Numbered from the stretch's first letter, positions 16,958 to 27,181 are shown. The stretch is DNA of 64,000 bases from Brachybacterium aquaticum (GCF_014204755.1 NZ_JACHLZ010000001.1:1860001-1924000); one strand, 5' to 3'. Notes: generated by a model not told the origin, from the sequence alone. A program made the numbers and translations.

Positions 16958-17665
16958 ATGCGTGCCAGCGAACGGGCCTACACGACGCTCCGCGAGGAGA
17001 TCGTCGAGGGCACCCTTGCGCCCGGCACCGTGCTCGGCGAGGTCGAGCACTCCGCACGGCTCGACCTCTCCCGCACCCCGCTGCGCGAGGCGCTCGCCCG
17101 GCTCGTGGCCGACGGGCTCGTCGCCCCCTCCCCGAGCCGAGGCCTCGTGGTCACCGAGATCTCCCGCGCCGACGCCCGGCGCCTCTACGACCCGCGGATC
17201 GCGCTCGAGGTGCTCGCCGCCCGCCGCGCCGCCGAGGAGGTCGGGGGAGCGGACGAGGCGGAGGAGCACTCCCCCGGCGCCTTCGCCGCCCTCGCGGACC
17301 GCTTCGAGGAAGCCGCCGCTCCGCTCGCGGCGGGCGCCGACCCCACCGACTACTACGCCCTGACCGCCGAGCTCGACCGGGCGCTCGACGCGGCCTGCGC
17401 GAACCCCTATCTCGTCGACTCCCTGCGCGGGCTGCGGCTGCACCTGGCCCGCCTGCGCCGCCTCGCCCGCCACGCCCCGCGCCGACTCGCCGACTCCGCC
17501 CGCGAGCACGCCGACATCGCCCGCTCCGTCGCGTCGGCCGACCCGGACCTCGCCGCCGCCGCGACCGAGGTCCACCTCCGCCGCGCCCTCGCCCACCTGC
17601 TCGCCGAGCAGGAGAACACCCCGCCCGACCCCACCATCCCGCCCCTCCAGGAGGAGACCGCATGA
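16958..17665 (+). CDS. GntR-family (FCD) regulator of the methylcitrate operon
   Basis: 235-residue repressor. The N-terminal winged helix (about 1-70) carries [18 protein letters not shown] and [20 protein letters not shown]. The C-terminal helical FCD ligand domain follows ([19 protein letters not shown], then histidine/acid positions for a bound metal or acid). It is the first gene of the operon and overlaps prpD by ATGA. The protein is therefore likely an autorepressor answering to a methylcitrate-cycle intermediate. Many actinobacteria use the unrelated PrpR at this place. Its mRNA is probably leaderless. Confidence 0.88.
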   Translation: MRASERAYTTLREEIVEGTLAPGTVLGEVEHSARLDLSRTPLREALARLVADGLVAPSPSRGLVVTEISRADARRLYDPRIALEVLAARRAAEEVGGADEAEEHSPGAFAALADRFEEAAAPLAAGADPTDYYALTAELDRALDAACANPYLVDSLRGLRLHLARLRRLARHAPRRLADSAREHADIARSVASADPDLAAAATEVHLRRALAHLLAEQENTPPDPTIPPLQEETA

Positions 17666-19179
17666 TCGACCACGACGTCCGCGTCCACCGCTCCGACGAG
17701 AACCTCCCCCGCGTTGGCCAGCTGGCCTGGAAGATGGCGCAGGTCGCCGTCGACCCGGTCGAGGTCGAGGCCGACGTGGCCGAGATGATCATCAACCGGA
17801 TCATCGACAACGCCTCCGTCGCCATCGCGTCCCTGAACCGTGCCCCGATCGTCTCCGCCCGCGCGCAGGCGCTCCGCCACCCCGTCTCCGCCGGCGGCGC
17901 GGGGGCGAGCATGTTCGGCATCGCCGAGCGCACCTCCCCCGAATGGGCCGCCTGGGCCAACGGTGTCGCCGTGCGCGAGCTCGACTTCCACGACACCTTC
18001 CTCGCCGCGGACTACTCCCACCCCGGCGACAACATCCCCCCGATCCTCGCCGTCGCCGAGCACACCGGCCGCTCCGGCGCCGAGCTGCTGCGGGGCCTGG
18101 CCACCGGCTACGAGCTCCAGGTCGACCTGGTGCGCGCGATCTGCCTGCACGCGCACAAGATCGACCACGTCGCCCATCTCGGCCCGTCGGCCGCCGCGGG
18201 GATCGGGACCCTGCTGGGTCTGCCCGCCGAGACGATCTTCCAGGCGATCGGGCAGGCGCTGCACACCACCACCGCCACCCGCCAGTCCCGCAAGGGCGAG
18301 ATCTCCACGTGGAAGGCGCACGCCCCGGCCTTCGCCGGGAAGATGGCGGTGGAGTCCGTGGACCGGGCGATGCGCGGCCAGACCTCCCCCGTCCCGATCT
18401 ACGAGGGCGAGGACGGCGTGATCGCCTGGCTGCTGGACGGCCCGGACGCCCGCTACACCGTGCCCCTGCCCGCACCCGGCGAGGCCAAGCGCGGGATCCT
18501 GGACACCTACACCAAGGAGCACTCCGCGGAGTACCAGGCCCAGGCGTGGATCGACCTGGCCCGCCGCCTGCACCACGAGCACCCCGAGGTCACCGACCCC
18601 GGCAACGTCGACTCGATCGTGCTGCGCACCAGCCACCACACCCACTACGTCATCGGCTCCGGCGCGAACGACCCCCAGAAGTACGACCCCACCGCCTCGC
18701 GCGAGACGCTGGACCACTCGATCCCCTACATCGTCGCCGTCGCCCTGCAGGACGGGACCTGGCACCACGTGGACTCCTACGCGCCCGAGCGCGCCGCCCG
18801 ACCCGACACCGTGGCGCTGTGGCGCTCGATCACCACCGAGGAGGACCCGGAGTGGACGCGCCGGTACCACTCCCTGGACCTCACCGAGAAGGCCTTCGGC
18901 GGCGAGATCGTGATCCGCCTGAAGGACGGCCGCGAGCTGCGCGACAGCATCGCCGTCGCCGATGCGCACCCGCTCGGTGCCCGTCCCTTCGCCCGCCCCC
19001 AGTACGAGCAGAAGCTGCGCACCCTCGCCGAGGGCGTCGTCGAGGACGCGGAGATCGACCGCTTCCTCGAGGCCGCGGCGAACCTCGCGGACCTGCCCGC
19101 CGGCGAGCTGGGCCGCCTCGCGATCCGTGCGGCGGACAGCGTGATCGACCCGTCGGCCGCCCCGAAGGGACTGTTCTGA
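17662..19179 (+). CDS. prpD: 2-methylcitrate dehydratase (MmgE/PrpD family)
   Basis: 505 residues, the usual length. Dehydrates 2-methylcitrate to 2-methyl-cis-aconitate in propionyl-CoA breakdown. Typical motifs are present: [49 protein letters not shown] and [16 protein letters not shown]. The family needs no iron-sulfur cluster and none is apparent. The ATG at 17662 lies inside the gntR stop and follows CAGGAGGAG. The next gene starts inside the prpD stop. Together with prpB and prpC it makes a complete methylcitrate branch, apart from aconitase. Confidence 0.95.
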   Translation: MIDHDVRVHRSDENLPRVGQLAWKMAQVAVDPVEVEADVAEMIINRIIDNASVAIASLNRAPIVSARAQALRHPVSAGGAGASMFGIAERTSPEWAAWANGVAVRELDFHDTFLAADYSHPGDNIPPILAVAEHTGRSGAELLRGLATGYELQVDLVRAICLHAHKIDHVAHLGPSAAAGIGTLLGLPAETIFQAIGQALHTTTATRQSRKGEISTWKAHAPAFAGKMAVESVDRAMRGQTSPVPIYEGEDGVIAWLLDGPDARYTVPLPAPGEAKRGILDTYTKEHSAEYQAQAWIDLARRLHHEHPEVTDPGNVDSIVLRTSHHTHYVIGSGANDPQKYDPTASRETLDHSIPYIVAVALQDGTWHHVDSYAPERAARPDTVALWRSITTEEDPEWTRRYHSLDLTEKAFGGEIVIRLKDGRELRDSIAVADAHPLGARPFARPQYEQKLRTLAEGVVEDAEIDRFLEAAANLADLPAGELGRLAIRAADSVIDPSAAPKGLF

Positions 19180-20144
19180 TGCTCTCCTCCACCGTCACCC
19201 CCGCCGAGAAGCGCCGCACGCTTCGGGCGCTGCTGACCCCGGGCGCGGCCGAGCCGTTCCCCGGTGCGTTCACGCCGCTGTCGGCGAGGCTCATCCAGGA
19301 GAAGGGCTTCCGCGGCGCGTACATCTCCGGGGCTGTGATCGCCAATGAGCTGGGCCTGCCCGACATCGGGCTCACCACGCTCAGCGAGGTCGCGGCCCGC
19401 GGCGCGCAGATCGCCCGCGCCACAGACCTGCCCTGCCTCATCGACGCGGACACCGGCTTCGGCGAGCCCATGAACGTGGCCCGCACGATCCAGGAGCTCG
19501 CGGACGCGGGCATTTCCGGCTGCCACATCGAGGACCAGGTCAACCCCAAGCGGTGCGGCCACCTGGACGGCAAGACCATGGTCGACGAGGCGACCGCCAT
19601 CAAGCGGATCCGCGCCGCGGCCGACGGGCGGCGGGATCCCGGCTTCCTGGTCATGGCGCGCACCGACCTGCGGGCGACCGACGGGCTCCCCGCCGCGATC
19701 GACCGCATGAAGGCACTCGTGGACGCCGGGGCCGACGCGATCTTCCCCGAGGCGCTGAAGGATCTCTCCGAGTTCGAGGCGGTGTGCGCGGCGCTGGACG
19801 TGCCCGTGCTCGCCAACATGACCGAGTTCGGCAAGTCGCAGCTGTTCACCCGCGAGCAGCTCGCCGCGACGGGGGTCGCGATGGTGATCTACCCCGTCAC
19901 CCTGCTGCGCGCCGCGATGGGCGCTTCCGAGCGGGTGCTGGACACGATCCTCGCCGAGGGCACGCAGGAGTCGCGGGTGCCCGAGATGCTCACGCGTGCA
20001 CGTCTGTACGAACTGGTGGACTATGAGTCCTACGCGCGCTTCGACGCGTCGGTGTTCGACTTCGAGGTGCCCACCGCCCAGAACCCCACCGCCCACAGCA
20101 ACTCCCCGACTGATCCGTCCTCGTCCGAAGGAGCCGCGAGATGA
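19179..20144 (+). CDS. prpB: 2-methylisocitrate lyase
   Basis: Cleaves 2-methylisocitrate to pyruvate and succinate. The 321 residues belong to the isocitrate lyase/PEP mutase superfamily. The active-site loop KRCGHLDGK holds the catalytic Cys, and DADTGFGEPMNV and CHIEDQVNPK carry the metal-binding acids. GAYISGAVIANELGLPDIG at the front is typical of PrpB. The last 30 residues are a low-complexity tail (PTAQNPTAHSN..) not usual in the family. The ATG overlaps the prpD stop (TGATG) and prpC begins in its stop codon. Confidence 0.94.
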   Translation: MLSSTVTPAEKRRTLRALLTPGAAEPFPGAFTPLSARLIQEKGFRGAYISGAVIANELGLPDIGLTTLSEVAARGAQIARATDLPCLIDADTGFGEPMNVARTIQELADAGISGCHIEDQVNPKRCGHLDGKTMVDEATAIKRIRAAADGRRDPGFLVMARTDLRATDGLPAAIDRMKALVDAGADAIFPEALKDLSEFEAVCAALDVPVLANMTEFGKSQLFTREQLAATGVAMVIYPVTLLRAAMGASERVLDTILAEGTQESRVPEMLTRARLYELVDYESYARFDASVFDFEVPTAQNPTAHSNSPTDPSSSEGAAR

Positions 20145-21298
20145 CCGACAGCACCGAGATCCGCAAGGGACTGAACGGGGTCGTCGCCGACGTCACCGCC
20201 ATCTCCAAGGTGAACCCCGAGACCAACTCGCTGCTCTACCGCGGCTACCCCGTGCCCGAGCTCGCCGCCACCCAGTCCTTCGAGGCGGTCGCGCACCTGC
20301 TGTGGACCGGTGAGCTGCCCAGCGACGAGGAGCTCGCCGCCTTCGTCGCCAAGGGCCGTGCGCACCGGGCGCTGGACCCGGTGGTGAAGCAGACCCTCGA
20401 CGCCCTGCCCACCACCTGCCATCCGATGGACTCCGTGCGCACCGCCGTGTCGGTGCTGGGCGCCTCGGATCCGTCGGCCGAGGACTCCTCCCCCGCGGCG
20501 GAGCGCGAGAAGGCCGAGCGCCTGATGGCGCAGCTGCCGGCCGTGATCGCCTACGAGCAGCGCCGCCGGCGCGCGGGCGGGCCGACGGAGCCCGTGCCGC
20601 CCCGCGACGACCTCGACTACGCCCAGAACTTCCTGTGGATGACCTTCGGCGAGGAGGCGGCGCCCGAGGTGGTCGACGCGTTCCGGGTCTCGATGATCCT
20701 GTACGCCGAGCACTCCTTCAACGCCTCCACCTTCACCGCCCGCGTCATCACCTCCACCCTCGCCGACCTGCACTCGGCCGTGGTCGGGGCGATCGGTGCG
20801 CTGAAGGGCCCGCTGCACGGCGGGGCGAACGAGGCCGTCATGCACACCTTCGACGAGATCGGGATCCGCCCCGAGGAGTCCGGCGAGGAGGCCAAGGCCC
20901 GGGCGAGGGCGTGGATGGAGGACGCCCTCGCGCAGAAGAAGAAGGTGATGGGCTTCGGGCACCGCGTCTACAAGCACGGCGACTCCCGCGTGCCCACCAT
21001 GAAGCAGGCGCTGGACGGGATGATCGCGTACACGGGCCGCGATGAGATCCTGGGCCTGTACGACGGGCTCGAGCAGGCGATGGACGAGGCCAAGGGCATC
21101 AAGCCCAACCTCGACTACCCCGCCGGCCCCGCCTATCACCTCATGGGCTTCGACACCGAGCTGTTCACGCCGCTGTTCATCGCGGCGCGCGTGGTGGGCT
21201 GGACCGCGCATGTCATGGAGCAGCGGGCCGCGAATGCGCTGATCCGGCCGCTGTCGCAGTACGTCGGCCCCGACGAGCGGCACGTGCCCGGCGCCTGA
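20141..21298 (+). CDS. prpC: 2-methylcitrate synthase
   Basis: Joins propionyl-CoA and oxaloacetate to 2-methylcitrate. 385 residues with citrate-synthase motifs: SLLYRGYPVPELA, AEHSFNASTFTARV with the first catalytic His, GPLHGGANEAVMHTFDEIG, and MGFGHRVYKHGDSRVP with the second His. A disordered insert at about 105-135 (ASDPSAEDSSPAAERE) is longer than in most members. The short length and the operon with prpB and prpD support methylcitrate over citrate synthase; dual activity is common. The start ATG overlaps the prpB stop and follows AAGGAG. No prpE is present. Confidence 0.93.
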   Translation: MTDSTEIRKGLNGVVADVTAISKVNPETNSLLYRGYPVPELAATQSFEAVAHLLWTGELPSDEELAAFVAKGRAHRALDPVVKQTLDALPTTCHPMDSVRTAVSVLGASDPSAEDSSPAAEREKAERLMAQLPAVIAYEQRRRRAGGPTEPVPPRDDLDYAQNFLWMTFGEEAAPEVVDAFRVSMILYAEHSFNASTFTARVITSTLADLHSAVVGAIGALKGPLHGGANEAVMHTFDEIGIRPEESGEEAKARARAWMEDALAQKKKVMGFGHRVYKHGDSRVPTMKQALDGMIAYTGRDEILGLYDGLEQAMDEAKGIKPNLDYPAGPAYHLMGFDTELFTPLFIAARVVGWTAHVMEQRAANALIRPLSQYVGPDERHVPGA

Positions 21299-21324
21299 GC
21301 CGACCGGGCCAGGATTTCTCGCCG

Positions 21325-21359
21325 CCGCGGGCCCGAGGTCGCACGCCTCGGGCCCGCGG
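21325..21359 (+). terminator. Terminator of the prp operon
   Basis: CCGCGGGCCCGAGG (21325-21338) and CCTCGGGCCCGCGG (21346-21359) form a perfect 14-bp stem with a 7-nt loop, 26 nt after the prpC stop. Confidence 0.8.
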
Positions 21360-21499
21360 AGGACTTACCATCTCCCTACGGTCCGGCTCCCCGGCCGGCC
21401 GGCTCCTCGTCCCCACGGCTCACGAGGCGCGACATCGACGGAGATGCAGCAGCAGGGATCGTCCCTCGGCACCCCCGGTGATGCGCGCCGGAGGTCCCC

Positions 21500-23185
21500 A
21501 TGTACACACCCGATCTCGCACCGCTGGCCGACAGCCTCACGCTGTCCTCCCTGGTCGCGATCCTCCCCCTCCTCACGATCTTCCTGACCCTCGGCGCGCT
21601 GCGCTGGAAGGCGCACTGGGCGGGCCTGACCGCGCTCGGCGTCGCGATCCTCGTCGCCGTGCTCGTCTACCAGATGCCGGTGGGGCTGGTGGGCCTGTCG
21701 GCCACGCAGGGCTTCACCTTCGGCCTGTTCCCCATCATGTGGATCGTCCTGAACGCGATCTGGCTGTACGAGCTCACCGTGCGCGCCGGACGCTTCGAGG
21801 ACCTGCGCGCCGTGATCGATGCGATCTCCGACGACCCGCGCGTGCAGGCGATCATCATCGCGTTCTGCTTCGGCGGCCTGCTCGAGGCCCTCGCGGGCTT
21901 CGGCGCGCCGGTCGCGATCACGGGCGTGATGCTCATGGCGATCGGGTTCACCGCCATGCGCGCCGCGACCGTGGTGCTCATCGCCAACACCGCACCGGTC
22001 GCCTTCGGCGCGATCGCCATCCCGATCATCACCGCCGGCAACCTCACCGGCATCGACTACCAGCACATCGGCGCGATCGTCGGCCACCAGACCCCGTTCC
22101 TCGCCGCGCTCGTGCCGCTGTTCCTGATCTTCCTGGTCGACGGCCGACGCGGCCTGCGCCAGCTGTGGCCGCTCGCGCTCGTGGTCGGCGTGGTCTTCGC
22201 GGTCAGCCAGTACGTCTCCTCGAACTTCCTCTCCGTCGAGCTCACCGACATCGTCGCCTCGCTCATGGGCCTCGCCGCCGCGGTGCTGATGCTCCAGGTG
22301 TGGAAGCCGGTGGGCGGTCACGACGCGCTGGAGAACATGACCCACGAGCGCGAGCGCGAGCAGGCCGAGGACCCCGATCCGAGCGCCGCCGGCGGCGCTC
22401 TCGCGACCGCCACCCGGACCCAGGTGCAGCTCACCCCGGGCAAGGTCTTCATGGCGCTGTTCCCCTACCTGCTGGTGATCCTCATCTTCTCGGCCTCCAA
22501 GCTGGTCCCGCCGCTGACGGCGTGGCTCGCCTCGACCGACGTGAAGATCCACTGGCCGGGCCTGGACGGGAACGTCACCAATGCCGCCGGCGAGGTCACC
22601 TCCAGCACCGTCTACACCTTCCAGTGGCTCTCCTCCCCCGGCACGCTCCTGCTGCTGACCGGCGTGATCGTCGCGATCGTGTACCGGATGAAGATCGCCG
22701 ACGCCGTGGACGTCTACGTCACCAACCTCGTGAAGATGCGCTGGTCGATCCTCACCGTCGCCTCGGTGCTGGCGCTGGCCTACGTCATGAACCAGTCCGG
22801 GCAGACCATCACCATCGGCACCTGGATCGCGGGCACCGGCGCGGCCTTCGCCTTCCTCTCTCCGATCCTCGGCTGGCTGGGCACGGCCGTGACCGGCTCG
22901 GACACGAGCGCCAACGCCCTGTTCGCCACCCTCCAGCAGACCGCCGCCGAGGAGGCCGGGCTCGACCCGGCCCTGCTGGTCGCCGCGAACACCTCCGGAG
23001 GCGTGGTCGGCAAGATGATCAGCCCCCAGAACCTCACGATCGCCGCGACCGCGGTGGGACTGGTGGGCAAGGAGTCGCTGATCTTCCGCAAGGTGATCTG
23101 GTGGAGCCTCGGCATGCTCGTGGCCCTGTGCCTGCTGGTGGGTCTGCAGTCCAGCGTCCTGTCCTGGATGATCCCGGTGCAGTGA
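21500..23185 (+). CDS. lldP: L-lactate permease
   Basis: Proton-linked lactate (or glycolate) uptake carrier of 561 residues, with about a dozen membrane helices. Family hallmarks are FGGLLEALAGFGAPVAI and VLIANTAPVAFGAI in the first half and SGVIVA/AGTGAAFAFLSP and TSGGVVGKMISPQNLTIA in the second. A cytosolic loop at about 285-310 is charged. The ATG at 21500 follows CCGGAGG. It has its own leader after the prp terminator, so it need not be co-regulated with prp. A lactate dehydrogenase is not in the window. Confidence 0.93.
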   Translation: MYTPDLAPLADSLTLSSLVAILPLLTIFLTLGALRWKAHWAGLTALGVAILVAVLVYQMPVGLVGLSATQGFTFGLFPIMWIVLNAIWLYELTVRAGRFEDLRAVIDAISDDPRVQAIIIAFCFGGLLEALAGFGAPVAITGVMLMAIGFTAMRAATVVLIANTAPVAFGAIAIPIITAGNLTGIDYQHIGAIVGHQTPFLAALVPLFLIFLVDGRRGLRQLWPLALVVGVVFAVSQYVSSNFLSVELTDIVASLMGLAAAVLMLQVWKPVGGHDALENMTHEREREQAEDPDPSAAGGALATATRTQVQLTPGKVFMALFPYLLVILIFSASKLVPPLTAWLASTDVKIHWPGLDGNVTNAAGEVTSSTVYTFQWLSSPGTLLLLTGVIVAIVYRMKIADAVDVYVTNLVKMRWSILTVASVLALAYVMNQSGQTITIGTWIAGTGAAFAFLSPILGWLGTAVTGSDTSANALFATLQQTAAEEAGLDPALLVAANTSGGVVGKMISPQNLTIAATAVGLVGKESLIFRKVIWWSLGMLVALCLLVGLQSSVLSWMIPVQ

Positions 23186-23200
23186 CCCCGGCCTGAGCCC

Positions 23201-23240
23201 CGCCCCCGCCCTGCCCGACCCGGTGACAGGTGCGGGGGCG
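23201..23240 (+). terminator. Possible stem-loop after lldP
   Basis: CGCCCCCGC (23201-23209) and GCGGGGGCG (23232-23240) pair perfectly over a 22-nt loop. The distal arm overlaps the ilvD promoter spacer, so the element may serve both genes. Confidence 0.4.
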
Positions 23241-23251
23241 AGGTCTAGGGT
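23223..23251 (+). promoter_or_regulatory. ilvD promoter (leaderless)
   Basis: GTGACA (23223-23228) and TAGGGT (23246-23251) are separated by 17 bp. The ATG of ilvD follows the -10 by 6 nt and has no ribosome site, so the transcript should begin at or near the start codon. Confidence 0.6.
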
Positions 23252-23257
23252 CGGGAC

Positions 23258-24994
23258 ATGGAAGACAGCGCCGTCACCGCCAGCCCCGCCCCCACCAGCC
23301 CCGCCCCCGACATCAAGCCCCGCAGCCGCACCGTCACCGACGGGGTGAGCGCGACCGTCTCCCGCGGCATGCTGCGCGCCGTGGGGATGGGCGACGCCGA
23401 CTGGGACAAGCCCCAGATCGGCATCGCGAGCTCCTGGAACGAGATCACCCCCTGCAACCTGTCCCTGGACCGCCTCGCCCGCGCGGCGAAGGAGGGCGTG
23501 CACTCGGGAGGCGGCTTTCCCCTCCAGTTCGGCACCATCTCGGTCTCCGACGGGATCTCGATGGGGCACGAGGGGATGCACTACTCGCTGGTCTCGCGCG
23601 ACCTCATCGCCGACAGCGTGGAGACGGTGATGCTCGCCGAACGGCTGGACGGCTCGGTGCTGCTGGCCGGCTGCGACAAGTCCCTGCCCGGCATGCTCAT
23701 GGCCGCCGCGCGCCTGGACCTCGCCAGCGTCTTCGTCTACGCGGGCACGATCATGCCCGGCCGCGCCTCGCTCAGCGACGGCACCGAGAAGGACGTGACC
23801 ATCATCGACGGCTTCGAGGCCGTCGGCGCCTGCGCGCGCGGGCTCATGTCCCGGGAGGACGTCGGCCGGATCGAGCGCTCGATCTGCCCGGGCGAGGGCG
23901 CCTGCGGCGGCTTCTACACCGCCAACACGATGGCGACGGTCGCCGAGGCGATCGGCATGTCGATCCCCGGCTCGGCGACGCCCCCGTCGGCCGACAGACG
24001 CCGCGACGAGCACGCGCGCCGCGCCGGCGAGGCCGTCGTCGGGATGCTGCGCCAGGGACTGACCACCGGCGACATCATGACCAAGGCCGCCTTCGAGAAC
24101 GCGATCAGCGTGGTCCAGGCCTTCGGCGGCTCCACCAACGCCGTGCTCCACCTGCTCGCGATCGCGCACGAGGCCGACGTCGACCTGACGCTCGAGGACT
24201 TCGCCAGGATCGGTGCGAAGGTGCCGCACCTCGCGGACCTGAAGCCCTACGGCCGCTACGTCATGAACGACGTGGACCACGTGGGCGGCATCCAGGTCGT
24301 GATGAAGACGCTGCTGGACGAGGGTCTGCTGGACGGCGACTGCATGACCGTCACCGGCCGCACGATCGCGGAGAACCTCGAGGTCCTCGCGCCGCGTCCG
24401 GCCGACGGGTCCGTGCTGCGCCCCGCCTCCGCGCCGATCGCCCCGACCGGCGGGATCACAATCCTGCACGGCTCGCTCGCGCCCGAGGGGGCGGTGGTGA
24501 AGTCGGCCGGTTTCGAGCAGGACGTCTTCGAGGGGACCGCCCGCGTGTTCGAGCGGGAGCAGGCGGCGCTGGACGCGCTGAACGACGGCACCATCGATCA
24601 CGGCGACGTGGTGGTGATCCGCTACGAGGGCCCCAAGGGCGGGCCCGGCATGCGCGAGATGCTCGCGATCACCGGCGCGATCAAGGGCGCCGGGCTCGGC
24701 AAGGACGTGCTGCTCATGACCGACGGGCGCTTCTCCGGCGGCACGACGGGGCTGTGCGTGGGCCACATCGCCCCCGAGGCGGTGGACGGCGGGCCCATCG
24801 CGTTCGTCCGCGACGGCGACCGGATCCGTCTCGATGTCGCGAGCGGCGCGCTGGACCTGCTGGTCGACGAGGCGGAGCTCGCGGCGCGCCGCGAGCGGTG
24901 GGAGCCGCTGCCGCCCACGGTCACCAAGGGCGTGCTCGGGAAGTACGTGAAGCTCGTCCAGTCCGCCTCGCGTGGGGCGATTCTCGGGGACTGA
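23258..24994 (+). CDS. ilvD: Dihydroxy-acid dehydratase
   Basis: Iron-sulfur dehydratase of valine, isoleucine and pantothenate synthesis. 578 residues in the IlvD/Edd family. The cluster cysteines are seen in [13 protein letters not shown] and [16 protein letters not shown]. The Mg site and catalytic region are in SWNEITPCN and [21 protein letters not shown]. It is a single gene here, away from ilvBNC, which is common. A GTCGGCCGAC copy lies in the codons for [13 protein letters not shown], an otherwise conserved stretch. Confidence 0.95.
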   Translation: MEDSAVTASPAPTSPAPDIKPRSRTVTDGVSATVSRGMLRAVGMGDADWDKPQIGIASSWNEITPCNLSLDRLARAAKEGVHSGGGFPLQFGTISVSDGISMGHEGMHYSLVSRDLIADSVETVMLAERLDGSVLLAGCDKSLPGMLMAAARLDLASVFVYAGTIMPGRASLSDGTEKDVTIIDGFEAVGACARGLMSREDVGRIERSICPGEGACGGFYTANTMATVAEAIGMSIPGSATPPSADRRRDEHARRAGEAVVGMLRQGLTTGDIMTKAAFENAISVVQAFGGSTNAVLHLLAIAHEADVDLTLEDFARIGAKVPHLADLKPYGRYVMNDVDHVGGIQVVMKTLLDEGLLDGDCMTVTGRTIAENLEVLAPRPADGSVLRPASAPIAPTGGITILHGSLAPEGAVVKSAGFEQDVFEGTARVFEREQAALDALNDGTIDHGDVVVIRYEGPKGGPGMREMLAITGAIKGAGLGKDVLLMTDGRFSGGTTGLCVGHIAPEAVDGGPIAFVRDGDRIRLDVASGALDLLVDEAELAARRERWEPLPPTVTKGVLGKYVKLVQSASRGAILGD

Positions 24995-25024
24995 GGTTCG
25001 CCCCCTCGGGTAACCCAGGCGCGC

Positions 25025-25444
25025 TCAGTCCAGGCGCGAGGAGAGCAGGCAGAACTCGTTGCCCTCGGGGTCGGCGAGCACGGTCCAGTCCACGACCGAC
25101 TCGTCCTGGCCGACGTCGACCCGGCGGGCGCCGTGGGCGAGCAGACGCTCGATCTGCGCGTCGCGGTCGTCCTCGGCATGCGGGGCGAGGTCGAGGTGGA
25201 GACGGTTCTTGACCTGTTTGGCGCCGTCGACCCTCACGAAGGCGAGGCCGGGCGGGAAGCGGTGCCAGCGCTCGGCGGGCACCGGGCCGTCCGCGAGCAG
25301 CTCGGGCGGCATGTCGCCCGGGATCACCAGGCCCCCCTCGTCGCTCTCGTCGACCACCACCCCCTCGAGCGCGGCAGCCCACCAGCGGGCCTGGGCGCGG
25401 GGGTCGAGACTGTCGACGACGACGGTGTACCAGCGCAGACGCAT
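25025..25444 (-). CDS. VOC-family (glyoxalase-like) protein
   Basis: 139 residues forming a vicinal-oxygen-chelate fold: WYTVVVDSLDPRAQARWWAAALEG at the front, VRVDGAKQVKNRLHLDLAP in the middle, and the closing WTVLADPEGNEFCLLSS. The metal positions (His in HLDL, Glu in NEFC) are kept. The substrate is unknown. The start at 25444 follows GGGAGGAC. It converges on ilvD. Confidence 0.85.
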   Translation of the reverse strand: MRLRWYTVVVDSLDPRAQARWWAAALEGVVVDESDEGGLVIPGDMPPELLADGPVPAERWHRFPPGLAFVRVDGAKQVKNRLHLDLAPHAEDDRDAQIERLLAHGARRVDVGQDESVVDWTVLADPEGNEFCLLSSRLD

Positions 25445-25610
25445 CGGAGGGTCCTCCCCTCGGGGCGCCCGTGGGCGGACGTCCGTGGAGCTCCACCGTA
25501 GGCATCGGCCCGTGACGCGTCCAGGCTGCGACACATCCGGGCTGCGACACGTCCGGGTTCCCGGGGCATCGCTCCGTTCATCTGTCGCACCCCGCTCCTA
25601 GGGTCGGAGC

Positions 25611-25949
25611 ATGTCGTCGTCGCGTCGCACCCCTGCACGCGCCGCCCTGGACTCCACGGTCCGGGCCGAGCGCGAGCGGATCCGCGCGCTCCTGCTGGAG
25701 CTGCGCCCGGCGCTCGGCGCGCGCCTGGTCGTCGGCCCGAGCGGGGCGCTCGTGATCCCGCTGCGCACCGGCGGCAGCGTCGAGATCGGGCGGATGCGCC
25801 GGCGGGGCGCGGCGCGCTGGGTGGTGGTGGCTCCGTCGGCCGACGGGGCCCGCGTGCGCGAGCCGGTCAGTCTGCGCTCGGTGGCTCGCGCGGCGGTCGC
25901 CGCGGTCGACGAGGGCGAGTCGGGCCGCGCGCTCAGCGCGGTGCGGTAG
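25611..25949 (+). CDS. Small basic protein of unknown function
   Basis: 112 residues, arginine-rich and without membrane segments or a family I recognise. The middle (LVVGPSGALVIPLRTGGSVEIGRM and ARWVVVAPSADG) looks like a compact beta-rich unit. TAGGGT (25599-25604) ends 6 nt before the ATG, so a promoter and a leaderless start are plausible and support a real gene. It contains the 12-bp palindrome CGTCGGCCGACG. Confidence 0.6.
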   Translation: MSSSRRTPARAALDSTVRAERERIRALLLELRPALGARLVVGPSGALVIPLRTGGSVEIGRMRRRGAARWVVVAPSADGARVREPVSLRSVARAAVAAVDEGESGRALSAVR

Positions 25950-25977
25950 AGCTTCTCGGCGCGGCGCGGCAGCGCGC

Positions 25978-26424
25978 TCAGCGCGGGGCGATGACGTCCG
26001 CGAGCACCTCGATCTGGGGGCGCAGCACGTCCTCGCCGAGGGCCACCGCGTCGGCGCCGAGCTGGCCGAAGAGGTGGGCGCTCAGCACCCCGACGAGCCC
26101 GCTCCACACCGTGATCGCGCGGACGGCGGTCTCCGGCGCGGCGTCGACGTCGAACTCGGCGAGGGTCTGCGTGAGGAGCTCCCGGACCGCCGGCGCGAGT
26201 GCCGGCGCGTCCTCTGCCGGCGCCCCGCCCTCCCGGGCCTGGTCCACGCCCTCGCGGGCCTGGTCGCCGCCCTCCCACGCTGCGTCGGCCGCGATCTCGA
26301 GCACCCGGCGGGTCACGCGCGTGCCTGCGGCGTTGGTGGTCTCTGCCGGGGCCGCGTCGCCCTGCACCGGGGTGCCGTAGAGCAGCGTCCACCGCGCCGG
26401 CTCGGCGAGCGCCCAGCGCGTCAT
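25978..26424 (-). pseudogene. TetR-family ligand-domain fragment lacking the DNA-binding part
   Basis: The 148 residues from the ATG at 26424 start with RWALAEPARWTLLYGTPVQG and end with LFGQLGADAVALGEDVLRPQIEVLADVIAPR, the C-terminal domain of a TetR-type (WHG-like) regulator. The N-terminal helix-turn-helix and the first helices of the ligand domain should precede it, but none of the three minus-strand frames of 26425-26620 encodes them. The same frame runs on open but its sequence is unlike any protein. There is an acidic duplicated tract (GDQAREGVDQAREGG). I read it as a 5'-deleted remnant; a functional ligand-domain-only protein is the alternative. Confidence 0.6.
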
Positions 26425-26616
26425 CGCCCGGCGAGCGCGAGGAATCGTGCGCGGGATCTCCGGGCTCTGGTACGGGCCGTGCGTGATGCGGCCGGGGCGG
26501 CTCGAGACCGAGGAGGGCCTCGTCCCGATCCCGTGGGAGCAGGCGATCGTGACGACCCTCGGGGCGGCGATGCGGGCCGGGAGCTCCGCCGAGCGGGCGG
26601 GTGCTAACGTCGCGGG

Positions 26617-27072
26617 ATGAGCGAGACCGCCCAGACTCCCCCTGATCAGCCTGCCCAGCCCGCCCAGCCTGCCGAGTCCGCGTCCCTGCACCTGGACGTC
26701 GTGATCGAGCGGCCCTGGCAGGAGGTGTACGCCTACGCGAGCGCTCCGCGGAACCTGCCGACCTGGGCCGCGGGGCTCGCGGGCAGCGAGGTGAAGCGCG
26801 AGGTCACGCAGTGGTCGATGAACTCGCCGATGGGGCGGGTGCTCGTCTCCTTCGTGCCGGAGAACCCCTACGGGGTCATGGACCACACCGTCACGCTCCC
26901 CTCCGGTGAGTCGGTGCTGAACCCGCTGCGGGTGATGCCGCTGGAGGAGGGGCGCTGCGAGGTCCTGTTCACGCTGCGCCGCGGGACGATGACCGAGGCG
27001 GAGCTCGCCGAGGACGCGGACGCCGTGCGCGCGGACCTGCAGCGTCTGAAGGAGATCTGCGAGCAGGCGTGA
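26617..27072 (+). CDS. SRPBCC-family protein
   Basis: 151 residues. A glutamine/proline-rich N terminus is followed by a START-like hydrophobic-pocket fold: LHLDVVIERPWQEVYAYASAP, LPTWAAGLAGSE, GVMDHTVTLPSGESV and the last helix LAEDADAVRADLQRLKEIC. Proteins of this type bind lipids or act as cyclase/polyketide-like helpers; no role can be given. TAACGT (26605-26610) lies 6 nt before the ATG. It is unrelated in sequence to its neighbours. Confidence 0.8.
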   Translation: MSETAQTPPDQPAQPAQPAESASLHLDVVIERPWQEVYAYASAPRNLPTWAAGLAGSEVKREVTQWSMNSPMGRVLVSFVPENPYGVMDHTVTLPSGESVLNPLRVMPLEEGRCEVLFTLRRGTMTEAELAEDADAVRADLQRLKEICEQA

Positions 27073-27181
27073 GCGCCTGGAGGGCGTGAGTGCCTGGCGG
27101 GTGTGAGCGTCGGGCCAGCCCGACATCGACGCTCCCGGTGACAGGATGGGGCCGACGGGACGTGTGCCCGAGAGTGAAGGC

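Noticed and set aside
21365..24766. A 1133-codon open frame on the minus strand opposite lldP and ilvD
   Set aside because: It is the antisense shadow of two well-conserved genes; the protein is His/Arg/Gly-rich nonsense without any motif. High GC keeps antisense frames open.
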